8,443 nucleotides of DNA from assembly GCA_023415655.1 (NCBI GenBank), contig JAEZKD010000267.1:1-8443 (forward strand), given 5' to 3'. How positions within the stretch are numbered: the first letter of the stretch is position 1; every line of letters starts with the position of its first letter. The stretch comes from Bacillota bacterium. Its GTDB lineage: Bacteria > Bacillota > Clostridia > Lachnospirales > Lachnospiraceae. The position numbers and the translations under genes were made by a program. The notes beneath the pieces were generated by a model. That model made no database searches and was not told where the DNA came from. It worked only from the letters and a program-made list of their open reading frames with translations. Below are positions 1-5,733 of this stretch, one piece after another.

Positions 1-2
1 AC

Positions 3-53
3 GTAGAAGCGATAATTCTGATGACAAGATGTGGTTCAGAGGATAAGAAGTAG
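3..53 (+). CDS. C-terminal tail of an upstream gene, possibly RlmD/RumA-type 23S rRNA (uracil-C5)-methyltransferase (partial)
   Basis: One frame is open from the left edge to a TAG at 51-53 and reads VEAIILMTRCGSEDKK. A final (H)VE(A/T)(V/I)(V/I)LM(T/S) segment close to the stop is typical of the RlmD/RumA family, SAM-dependent methyltransferases of 23S rRNA, where it forms the last strand of the methyltransferase fold. Only 16 codons are visible, so the assignment rests on this short motif. The 3' end of rumA-like genes is a known insertion site for integrative elements in Firmicutes, which would fit the mobile-element debris that follows. A second frame also ends nearby (stop at 44-46), and I cannot exclude that neither is coding. 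Confidence 0.4.
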   Translation, partial: VEAIILMTRCGSEDKK

Positions 54-60
54 GGTTCGA

Positions 61-76
61 CCACAAGATGTTGTGG
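61..76. repeat. Short perfect hairpin CCACAA-GATG-TTGTGG
   Basis: Six-base arms (61-66 and 71-76) flank a 4-base loop, just after the stop of the leftmost partial frame. There is no T-run after it. It may be part of the 3' untranslated structure of the upstream gene. Confidence 0.5.
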
Positions 77-91
77 TTTGAAAACGATTTC

Positions 92-130
92 GGGGCAAAA
101 ATTGAGAGGAAAAGTGCTCGTTTTTGCCCC
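92..130. repeat. Inverted repeat GGGGCAAAAA / TTTTTGCCCC, possible bidirectional terminator
   Basis: Perfect 10-base arms at 92-101 and 121-130 enclose a 19-base loop. The position, about 40 bases after the first stop, suits a transcription terminator. However, the T-run lies inside the right arm rather than after it, so the call is tentative. It could also mark the edge of an inserted element. From here to 323 the sequence is AT-rich and I see nothing else I can support. Confidence 0.45.
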
Positions 131-323
131 TTGAAAATAGGCTAAAATATAGATGACATAGTTATTTTGAGGATGACATTCAAGAAATTTACCTTTCTTA
201 TGCGAGTATAGAAAATTGAAAAACATAAAGATAAATAGTAATTCATAAAATAATTAGTATTAAATTATGAAGAAAATATAGAAATAATGTAATTTTCAAA
301 TCACAATTTGTAGAGGAGACGTT

Positions 324-824
324 ATGACTAAATTATTGAACGATAAATTTATTTATAAAAATTATGAGTTTTCATATGATTACTATAAAAAATTGGTTAA
401 CAAATATATGGAAAATGATTCGAGAGAGATTAACTTTCAGAATCGTGTTGTTGTTCAATTTTTGGATAAATTATTTATTGACACAAAGGCATATCGATTG
501 TTGATGTTTCGATGCAATATAAGAATAAAAATAGTGAAATACATGATACTTCCAATTACTCATCACAAGAAAAGGGTGCTGCACCGCCAGATTTGTTAAT
601 AGCACATAAGTGGAACTATGCTAATAGAAATAATAAGACAATTAATTATCTTGCGACCATTGAAATTAAATCCCCTATTTTAGACTCTATTTATGATAAA
701 AATGAATATAGGGAGCACACCACAAACGAAGTGAGATTCCATTTAATGGCGAATAATAAAGTGATACTAACAACAGAGTTTATTGCTCACCCAATATCAA
801 TAAAGAGAAAAGTTCAGAGAATAT
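324..824 (+). pseudogene. Frameshifted and truncated PD-(D/E)XK-type nuclease gene
   Basis: The ATG at 324 has a good ribosome binding site (AGAGGAG at 312-318). The first frame encodes a helical start (MTKLLNDKFIYKNYEFSYDY...). Around 495-500 the sense passes to another frame: FIDTKAYR continues as IVDVSMQYKNKNSEIHD, which implies loss of one base. The second frame carries PPDLLIAHKW and, about 20 residues on, YLATIEIKSPI. This Asp ... Glu-X-Lys spacing on predicted strands is the catalytic signature of the PD-(D/E)XK nuclease fold, seen in restriction-like and phage-defence enzymes. VRFHLMANNKVILTTEF follows, as in the C-terminal half of such proteins. The coding sense then ends where relaxase sequence begins (at or before about 828), although the frame stays open to a stop at 926-928. 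The gene is therefore broken twice, by a frameshift and by loss of its 3' end. The substrate and original system cannot be told. The ORF 512-928 is its downstream frame and not a separate gene. Confidence 0.6.
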
Positions 825-1913
825 TTGTCTCCACATCTCCACCTCACCTATGTTCCGGTGCAGGAAACATCTCGCGGTCAGCACATTTCAAACTCACTGT
901 CTGGTGCATTAAAGGCAATGGGGTTTGAATCTGACAAGGAGACACCTGCAGACAGAAGATTTGAACATTGCCAAATGAAATGGCAGACCAAGGAAAGAGA
1001 GAGGGTCATTGAGATTGCAGACAGACATGGTTTGGATGTTGGATACAATAAGGGCAATAAAAGCAGAGGTCAGACCATTGATGAATATCGTGCTGCCAAA
1101 CAAGCAGAACGAGAGGCAATGATGGAGCAAGCACAAGTTGATGCACGAAAGGCAGAACTTACCTCTGCACAATCCGAACTGGCACAGGTTCAAGCAGATA
1201 TTGATGATGCCAGAGACGCCCATGTAAAAGCATCCGAAGATTTGTATGATGTCAACTATGCATTGGATAATGCAGTAATTGACCTTAAAGATACGGAGGG
1301 ACTGGTTGCAGAAGCACAGACCACTCTGAAACAAACTGAGGAACAGATACAGGAAAAGCATTCGGAGTTGGAGAACCTTGCTGAGCAGGTCAATGAACTG
1401 CCGGCAACTCTGAACCGCTCAGTTGATAAATGCGAGCGAGATTTGGAGGAGAAACTGATTCCACCTGTTTCACCATCTGATACATACGAGCGAGTGACAA
1501 AGGGGTTTGGTAAAAAGCAAACTTTTGTCATGGTGCCGGAAAAGGATTATGAGGTTTTGGAACGTCGCAACGGTCTCAAACCGCAGGTGGTCAAAGACAT
1601 CATCCGAGAGACCTTGCAACCGCTAAGAGATGCAATCACGAAGTTGCCAGTGGTCCGCAACCTGCTTGTAGCAATGCAGGAATTGGAACAAGAGGTCAGT
1701 GCATGGAAAAAGAAGTTCCGCAAATCTGAGCGAGAAAAAGAGGCATTGCAGAAAGAGGTTCACGAACTCAGAACTGAAAAGGCAGTTGCTGACCGTGTAA
1801 TGGAGACAAAACTTGGATTGTCAAAAGATGTGCTTGATGTAATGAAGAATCAAGCAGCGAAAGAGATTTTGCAGGAACAGCAAGATAGAGATGATGATGT
1901 ACTGGGGTGGTGA
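825..1913 (+). pseudogene. MobV (Mob/Pre) relaxase, N-terminally truncated remnant
   Basis: The 362-codon frame begins (TTG at 825) inside a known motif: SPHLHLTYVPVQETSRG is the PHxH metal-binding motif III of MobV plasmid-mobilization relaxases. It is followed by the usual NSLSGALKAMGF segment and a KERERVIEIADRHGLDV helix. In intact enzymes about 100-150 residues precede this point and hold the other catalytic motifs for nicking oriT; all of these are missing. Residues about 88-190 and 283-325 are Glu/Lys/Gln-rich and predicted coiled coil, as in the C-terminal part of the family. The tail is very acidic (DRDDDVLGW). No ribosome binding site or promoter serves the TTG, and upstream the frame is closed by TAA at 801-803. 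The fragment is fused directly to the preceding nuclease remnant, which suggests a deletion or recombination within a mobilizable element. The open frame over 1.09 kb suggests recent truncation. It cannot be an active relaxase as it stands. Confidence 0.75.
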
Positions 1914-1923
1914 TTTTCCCACC

Positions 1924-1953
1924 TAAGCACACGATGGTGCTTATGGAATTTTT
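1924..1953 (+). terminator. Possible weak terminator after the relaxase remnant
   Basis: TAAGCAC and GTGCTTA form a 7-base stem (1924-1930 / 1937-1943) with a 6-base loop. A TTTTTT run begins about 6 bases later. The offset of the T-run makes it a weak intrinsic terminator at best. Confidence 0.4.
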
Positions 1954-1975
1954 TGTAAACATTTATCGCATTACA

Positions 1976-2004
1976 TTGAAAAAGCACCATACTTATGGTA
2001 TAAT
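1976..2004 (+). promoter_or_regulatory. Sigma-A promoter of the ester cyclase-like gene
   Basis: TTGAAA (1976-1981) and TATAAT (1999-2004) are separated by exactly 17 bases, with an extended -10 TG at 1996-1997. Transcription should start near 2011, giving a leader of about 57 bases before the ATG at 2068. This is one of the best promoters in the window. Confidence 0.8.
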
Positions 2005-2067
2005 GATTAATGGAAAAGTATCTGTGTAAACAGTTCGATATACTTGAATTTGACGAGGTGATGTGCA

Positions 2068-2478
2068 ATGAGCAACAAAGATATTGTAAAGTATTTTTAC
2101 GAGGTGGTTTTCTCCGAAAATTTGCTTGACGAGCTTCCTAAATACATTTCAGAGGACTGTGTGCAGAGAGTTGGAGAAAACAAATATTTTGTCGGAATAG
2201 CAGGAATGAAACAGCATCTTCTTGCTGTCAAACAAACCTATCCCGATTACACAATGAAGATTATCCGCCAATACGCAGATGGTGACTATGTAATTTCAGA
2301 GTTTATCATGCGTGGAACACACAAAGGTGAGTTTCTTGGGATAACACCAACCAATAAGGTTTTAGAAATTACAGGTGTTGACATTGACAGAGTTGTTGAT
2401 GGAAAAATTGTTGAGCATGGTGGTTCAACTGAAACCTTTGAGACATTCTGGGAAAACGGTTTGATTAAGCCGGTATAA
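2068..2478 (+). CDS. SnoaL-like / ester cyclase family protein (NTF2-like fold)
   Basis: An intact 136-residue protein of normal length for the family. The ATG at 2068 follows GAGGTG (2055-2060) at about 7 bases, and a near-consensus promoter lies upstream. The N-terminal helix (NKDIVKYFYEVVFSENLLDE), the TYPDY motif at 57-61, and the strand pair RGTHKGEFLGITPTNK followed by VDIDRVVDGKIVEHGG are the hallmarks of SnoaL-like proteins. Founding members are aldol cyclases of aromatic polyketide pathways. Most homologues outside those pathways, including single genes in Firmicutes, have no proven substrate, and nothing here suggests a polyketide cluster. It is a monocistronic, soluble cytoplasmic protein with its own promoter and terminator, sitting as cargo between two mobile-element remnants. 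The family is clear; the reaction is unknown. Confidence 0.85.
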   Translation: MSNKDIVKYFYEVVFSENLLDELPKYISEDCVQRVGENKYFVGIAGMKQHLLAVKQTYPDYTMKIIRQYADGDYVISEFIMRGTHKGEFLGITPTNKVLEITGVDIDRVVDGKIVEHGGSTETFETFWENGLIKPV

Positions 2479-2513
2479 TACCAATTCCAATTTACTCGAA
2501 CAGTTTAGAATCC

Positions 2514-2545
2514 GAGAGCAGGACCCGTGGGTCCTGCTCTTTTTG
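2514..2545 (+). terminator. Strong rho-independent terminator of the ester cyclase-like gene
   Basis: A perfect 12-base GC-rich stem (2515-2526 with 2529-2540) closes on a tiny loop and runs straight into TTTT. It lies about 35 bases after the stop codon. The short A-run needed for function in the other direction is absent, so it mainly serves the + strand. Confidence 0.92.
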
Positions 2546-2599
2546 ATTCCTGGTACCTGCCGGAAGTTTGAAAGTATAAAAATTTCTTCATATCTTTTT

Positions 2600-2688
2600 C
2601 TGTACATAATACCAATAACACAGAAAACTATTTTGATATGCTCGTCCGTAAATGTTTCCGTTGGATGCTGTAAAGATATTATGTACAG
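2600..2688. repeat. 11-base inverted repeat CTGTACATAAT / ATTATGTACAG, 67 bases apart
   Basis: Perfect arms at 2600-2610 and 2678-2688. They lie in a gene-free AT-rich stretch between the terminator and the recombinase remnant. They might be recombination or binding sites, or the ends of a small element; I see no ORF between them. Confidence 0.55.
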
Positions 2689-2701
2689 TAAATAACCGAT
2701 A

Positions 2702-2744
2702 TTGTTATATACAGAAACTTTTTAAGAATTTCATTGTATAACAA
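2702..2744. repeat. 8-base inverted repeat TTGTTATA / TATAACAA
   Basis: Perfect arms at 2702-2709 and 2737-2744 with a 27-base spacer, immediately right of the larger inverted repeat. The AT-rich composition makes a chance match possible. Confidence 0.35.
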
Positions 2745-2767
2745 ACTTTTGATGCCGAACCACTTAC

Positions 2768-2982
2768 CTGCTTTTATTTTGTTTGATATTTCGGCGGCAA
2801 TCCAAAAAAAAGAAAGGACGGCACTCCGTACCCTGTCTCTTATGCCTATAAATGCCGTCAGTCCAAGAATCTGACTGGATTAGACTGCACATTCAATAAG
2901 CAGTTTAATTGCGTGAGATTGATGCAGAAGTCTCCACAGCGATTTCTATGTGTTTCTTTACTCCCGATATTGTGGAACGAAT
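2768..2982 (+). pseudogene. Decayed C-terminal zinc-ribbon fragment of a large serine recombinase
   Basis: No intact ORF exists, but sense can be followed across three frames. First comes LLLFC (Cys codon 2780-2782), then after a one-base shift GGN (about 2794-2802), the remains of the CxxCGGN knuckle. After an A8 run, the frame from 2811 reads RKDGTPYPVSYAYKCRQ. Further residues TGLDCTFNKQFNC put Cys codons at 2853, 2886 and 2910. From 2915, one frame over, EIDAEVSTAISMCFFTPDIV continues to about 2982. The order of zinc-ribbon cysteines, the KDGT turn, YKCR, then C...N..FNC and a helix with EIDAEV matches the recombinase zinc-beta-ribbon and following coiled coil of large serine recombinases carried by integrative and conjugative elements. 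The catalytic and DNA-binding N-terminal domains are absent. At least three indels show it is an old relic. Confidence 0.55.
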
Positions 2983-2998
2983 GTAGTAGACATGCAAA

Positions 2999-3027
2999 TT
3001 GACGTTATTGGCAAGAAATGGTACAAT
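2999..3027 (+). promoter_or_regulatory. Sigma-A promoter of the secreted beta-helix gene
   Basis: TTGACG (2999-3004) and TACAAT (3022-3027) with a 17-base spacer. Transcription would start near 3034, about 30 bases before the TTG start at 3064, with AGGAGG at 3050-3055 in between. Confidence 0.75.
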
Positions 3028-3063
3028 TTTTTATCATATATTACACAATAGGAGGTTGTCTAT

Positions 3064-4188
3064 TTGAAAAAGTGTAATCATACCTTGGTAAAAAATGTGT
3101 CCTTCCATAAACGCATATTTTCATTAGCTCTCGTTATAGTACTCGTTCTGTCCTCCTCTCAGATGTATGCAGCAAAATCTTACTCTGATCCGGAACTTGC
3201 CCGAGCCGTGACGCTCGGACTCGGAACATATCGTTCGGACAACCCGGCTGTAACCTATAAGCAATTTATGGGTATGATTGACAGGACAGTTGAATTGGCT
3301 AACAAGAGTAAACTTGCTGGGTGGAAAGCTAAGTTCACGAACGCAAGTAAGTCAAAAAAGGCTATGACTCGGTTTGAGGGAATGATGCTTGTCCTTAACG
3401 CAGCCAATACACTTGGTGGAGATTATGCTGAATTTAATACTAATTGGAGTAATATTAAGGATAAGATTGGCGAAAAAGTATGGGACGAGATAGATAAAAT
3501 AGACAATCCTTATAAATATATTCCTAACCACTATCCTTATGGTGGAGTTGGATTTGAGAATGACAAGTATATCTATGAATGGGACGATTGTGGCGTTGCA
3601 TATTGCTATGCATTTGGTAGAGTGTCACTTTATAGTGGCAAAACTCTTTTTGACTATGATACTGCAAAGAACTCAATGCGTCCCGATAATAAACTTCTAT
3701 ATACGGAAGCATTGCTCGCGGCGTTGAGATTGTATGATTCCTCTGAAAGTGTGTTCCCTGTTACCGAGCGGGTGCAAAATGCAGACGATATTGTCATACT
3801 CAAAAAAGCCGAGGAACGAAAACAAGCGGTACTAGGTAGTCCAACAATTGTAACTGTAATCGGCACTAAATACTATGTTTCCAATAGCGGCGACGATAAT
3901 AACGACGGACTATCACCTGATAAACCGTGGGCAACACTTGAAAAAATCCGTTGGGCGCTGGACAACCAGGTCATTAAAAAAGGTGACGGAGTTTTTCTTG
4001 AACGCGGTGGTCTATGGCGTGGAAGTATCATGTGCTGGGGTGTTGACGGAGTGACTTATTCGGCTTACGGAGAAGGTGAAAAGCCTAGAATCTACGGCTC
4101 TCCTGAAAATGGTGCCAGCGGAGCGAAATGGTCTTTGTGGTACGATAAAAAAGGAGTTAAAATATGGAAATTTTATAAAGATATTTAA
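3064..4188 (+). CDS. Secreted protein, N-terminal half of a right-handed beta-helix (pectate-lyase-like) protein cut by an in-frame stop
   Basis: The TTG start at 3064 is set by AGGAGG (3050-3055, 8-base spacing). Residues 1-36 form a signal peptide: basic start, hydrophobic core FSLALVIVLVLSSS, cleavage near MYA-AKS. Residues about 40-235 are a mostly helical module with phrases such as MTRFEGMMLVLNAANTLGG, VWDEIDKIDNPYKYIPN, FGRVSLYSGKTLFDYD and LLYTEALLAALRLYD. It somewhat resembles modules found beside S-layer-homology repeats, but I do not recognise it with certainty. At 270-294 YYVSNSGDDNNDGLSPDKPW is the classic opening of the secreted pectate-lyase/parallel beta-helix fold. It is followed by KKGDGVFLERGGLWRG and YGEGEKPRIYGS, the first coils. 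The frame then ends at TAA (4186-4188), yet continues in the same frame with clear beta-helix sequence to 5322. The full protein would have about 752 residues. The likely role is binding or cleavage of a polysaccharide at the cell surface. As written, this product would be a helix fragment and probably non-functional. Confidence 0.8.
   Translation: MKKCNHTLVKNVSFHKRIFSLALVIVLVLSSSQMYAAKSYSDPELARAVTLGLGTYRSDNPAVTYKQFMGMIDRTVELANKSKLAGWKAKFTNASKSKKAMTRFEGMMLVLNAANTLGGDYAEFNTNWSNIKDKIGEKVWDEIDKIDNPYKYIPNHYPYGGVGFENDKYIYEWDDCGVAYCYAFGRVSLYSGKTLFDYDTAKNSMRPDNKLLYTEALLAALRLYDSSESVFPVTERVQNADDIVILKKAEERKQAVLGSPTIVTVIGTKYYVSNSGDDNNDGLSPDKPWATLEKIRWALDNQVIKKGDGVFLERGGLWRGSIMCWGVDGVTYSAYGEGEKPRIYGSPENGASGAKWSLWYDKKGVKIWKFYKDI
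4186..4188 (+). other. In-frame TAA that splits the beta-helix gene
   Basis: The frame that starts at 3064 is open on both sides of this codon: WKFYKDI before it and DCGGIVFNDGQSYATRVF after it form one continuous stretch of beta-helix style sequence. One base change (for example CAA, GAA, AAA or TTA to TAA) would explain it. TAA is also the normal stop of neighbouring genes, so recoding is unlikely. Confidence 0.85.
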
Positions 4189-4266
4189 GATTGTGGTGGT
4201 ATTGTATTTAATGATGGTCAAAGTTATGCTACACGCGTATTCTCGTATTGGAACGGCAAGCAGTCG

Positions 4267-5322
4267 GTGTCCTGCAAGGATTTTAAAACAAAGTTTAACA
4301 TTACCGATGAATTGAGCTATGATTTACAGTTTTACTCTACTTTTGATATGAGCAAACATAAAATTCCATACGGAGTGAATGATGTAGATTCAGATGGGCC
4401 GATCTATTTACGCTGTGACAAAGGAAATCCTGGAGTGCTCTATAAATCGATTGAGTTTCAGTCCTCCGTTCAGCCTGCGGCTGGTTATACAGGTATTATC
4501 TTTGGAGGAAATAACATCGTAATTGATAATATCTGCGTTATGTACCGAAGTACAATGGGGCTTGACCGTGCAGGTGGAGATAATATAACCTACCAAAATT
4601 GTGAAGTGGCCTGGATCGGCGGGGGTTCTCATATAATCGGAGCGGGAGCTCCATCTGACGAACCTTGGCTGGCAGCGGTCAAAGAACCAAGTTACGCGGC
4701 TTCAGGCGAAGGAATAAGGCTGGAGGGAAACAATAATAAAGCGTTAAATAATTATGTACATGACTGCTTTGATGGAGGCATTACGATTGAATTCGACTAT
4801 TTCGATACTGCATGGAACAGTAACGGGATGACAGTTCGTGGAAACCTGATTGAGCGCTGCGTGTCAGGTGTGCTTGTCGGTGAACACAGTGAGGATACAG
4901 AAGCGGGTAACGCAGGTAAAATTAAGTTTAGTGGGATAAACATTACGGACAACTACATTATGTACAGTGGTTATGGCTGGAGTAGCAGCAAGAATTACCA
5001 CACCTGGATAGATAAAAAGTACGATGGAAACGCAATTACCTGGTGGGAGGGACCTTTGTGGAATAATGGTGGAACAGTCAGTAATAATGTGCTATACAAA
5101 GCCAAATATTCACTAGTGCAATTTGGTGCAATTGGCAAAAACAGACCGGTATTTAGTGGTAATGTTTATGCGCAAAACAATAACGGCGTAATTGCATACA
5201 TATCACCAACAAACGATAGAATAGGAAAAACTGCATTCAAAAATATCGACAACTATAAAGCTAAACTGATAGTACGAGATTATTTGGGTGACAAAACCGC
5301 CAAAGTACTACCGCCATCGTAA
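4267..5322 (+). CDS. C-terminal right-handed beta-helix part of the split secreted protein (probably pseudogene)
   Basis: This is the same reading frame as the gene starting at 3064. The sense resumes right after the TAA at 4189, and the first usable start is GTG 4267, which has no ribosome binding site and no signal peptide. Residues about 80-330 are a series of beta-helix coils: NNIVIDNICVMYRST, GDNITYQNCEVAWIGGGSHI, GEGIRLEGNNNKALNNYVHD, GMTVRGNLIERCVSGVLVGE, GINITDNYIMYSGYGW, TVSNNVLYKAKYSLVQFGA and PVFSGNVYAQNNNGVIAYI. These repeat the N-x-I/V-x(n)-N-x-I/V pattern of the parallel beta-helix repeat family, which includes polysaccharide lyases and glycoside hydrolases. Exposed Asp/Glu clusters (HDCFDGGITIEFD; GEHSEDTEAG) are candidate active-site residues, but no family-specific motif fixes the enzyme class. 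Without the first half it would lack both secretion and the N-terminal cap. I treat it as the tail of a nonsense-mutated gene. Confidence 0.75.
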   Translation: MSCKDFKTKFNITDELSYDLQFYSTFDMSKHKIPYGVNDVDSDGPIYLRCDKGNPGVLYKSIEFQSSVQPAAGYTGIIFGGNNIVIDNICVMYRSTMGLDRAGGDNITYQNCEVAWIGGGSHIIGAGAPSDEPWLAAVKEPSYAASGEGIRLEGNNNKALNNYVHDCFDGGITIEFDYFDTAWNSNGMTVRGNLIERCVSGVLVGEHSEDTEAGNAGKIKFSGINITDNYIMYSGYGWSSSKNYHTWIDKKYDGNAITWWEGPLWNNGGTVSNNVLYKAKYSLVQFGAIGKNRPVFSGNVYAQNNNGVIAYISPTNDRIGKTAFKNIDNYKAKLIVRDYLGDKTAKVLPPS

Positions 5323-5383
5323 AAGAACTGATTCTTAAAAGTTGTTGATAAGCATAAAGACTAATTATTTAATAGTAAATATA

Positions 5384-5392
5384 TGGTATAAT
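5384..5392 (+). promoter_or_regulatory. Extended -10 promoter (TGGTATAAT)
   Basis: The TATGGTATAATG context is identical to that of the promoter at 1999-2004, but no good -35 is visible at 17 bases. Transcription would begin near 5399 and run into the gene-poor stretch before the response regulator. It may serve the relic ORF described next, or give the two-component operon a long leader of about 330 bases. Confidence 0.5.
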
Positions 5393-5397
5393 GTCTT

Positions 5398-5614
5398 GTG
5401 CATTTAAAATATTTGTGTTTACCACTTTTAGTGTTCGTTTTGATAGTTCTTGTATATATCGGAGTTCAAGTGAATCACGTATGAAATTAGATTAGTTTTT
5501 TATCGCGCAACTGCATTAAATCACCTTCTTAATAAAAGACATTATGTAAGCTCAGTTTCAGCAGTAGAAGATCCTTCTGCTAATAGGGCACGTGCATTTC
5601 ACCCAAAATTTTGA
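5398..5614 (+). pseudogene. Relic of a small hydrophobic / membrane-anchored protein, unrecognised
   Basis: From GTG 5398 a 28-codon frame reads (M)HLKYLCLPLLVFVLIVLVYI then GVQVNHV and stops at 5482-5484. It is a single strongly hydrophobic segment with a basic start. Skipping one base near 5482 leads into a frame that stays open to TGA 5612-5614 (EIRLVFYRATALNHLLNKRH, then SSVSAVEDPSANRARAFHPK). Both halves have protein-like composition, so this may be one decayed gene of about 70 codons with one extra base. The GTG lies almost at the predicted transcription start and has no ribosome binding site, so translation is doubtful. I do not recognise a family. Confidence 0.3.
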
Positions 5615-5693
5615 TTAAATGAATTTAGTATTAACAGAAAATTAAAAAATTGAGAGATTTATGTTGAATTTTATGCTTTTAGTGGAATAAAAT

Positions 5694-5699
5694 TATAAT
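5694..5699 (+). promoter_or_regulatory. Candidate -10 element of the two-component operon
   Basis: TATAAT lies 35 bases before the response regulator start. The nearest -35-like hexamer, TTGAAT at 5664-5669, is 24 bases away, too far for an ordinary promoter. If used, it may need an activator. The ribosome binding site AAAGGAG is at 5718-5724. Confidence 0.35.
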
Positions 5700-5733
5700 A
5701 GCATTAAAACGGTACATAAAGGAGCATAGAACA

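Noticed and set aside
495..500. Programmed -1 frameshift in the nuclease gene
   Set aside because: The site (cgattgttg) is not a slippery heptamer, and the gene is also truncated at its 3' end, so decay is the simpler reading.
909..1361. Minus-strand ORF of 150 codons, Cys- and Leu-rich
   Set aside because: It is the antisense shadow of the relaxase coiled-coil region; its composition is biased and it has no ribosome binding site or recognisable motif.
2425..2725. Minus-strand frame open for about 100 codons through the terminator
   Set aside because: Its only ATG start (2607) leads into the antisense of the strong terminator and the ester cyclase gene; no motif or ribosome binding site. 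Treated as chance.
4186..4188. Programmed stop-codon readthrough or recoding
   Set aside because: TAA is the stop used by neighbouring genes and no readthrough context or structure is seen; a point mutation is simpler.
4076..4315. Plus-strand ORF of 79 codons spanning the in-frame TAA
   Set aside because: It lies out of frame inside the beta-helix gene, and its product has no domain sense, whereas the main frame continues clearly on both sides of the TAA.
5555..5582. Hairpin-like AGCAGTAGAAG / CTTCTGCT as a terminator or riboswitch
   Set aside because: Bulged stem without a T-run and without features of any riboswitch class I know.
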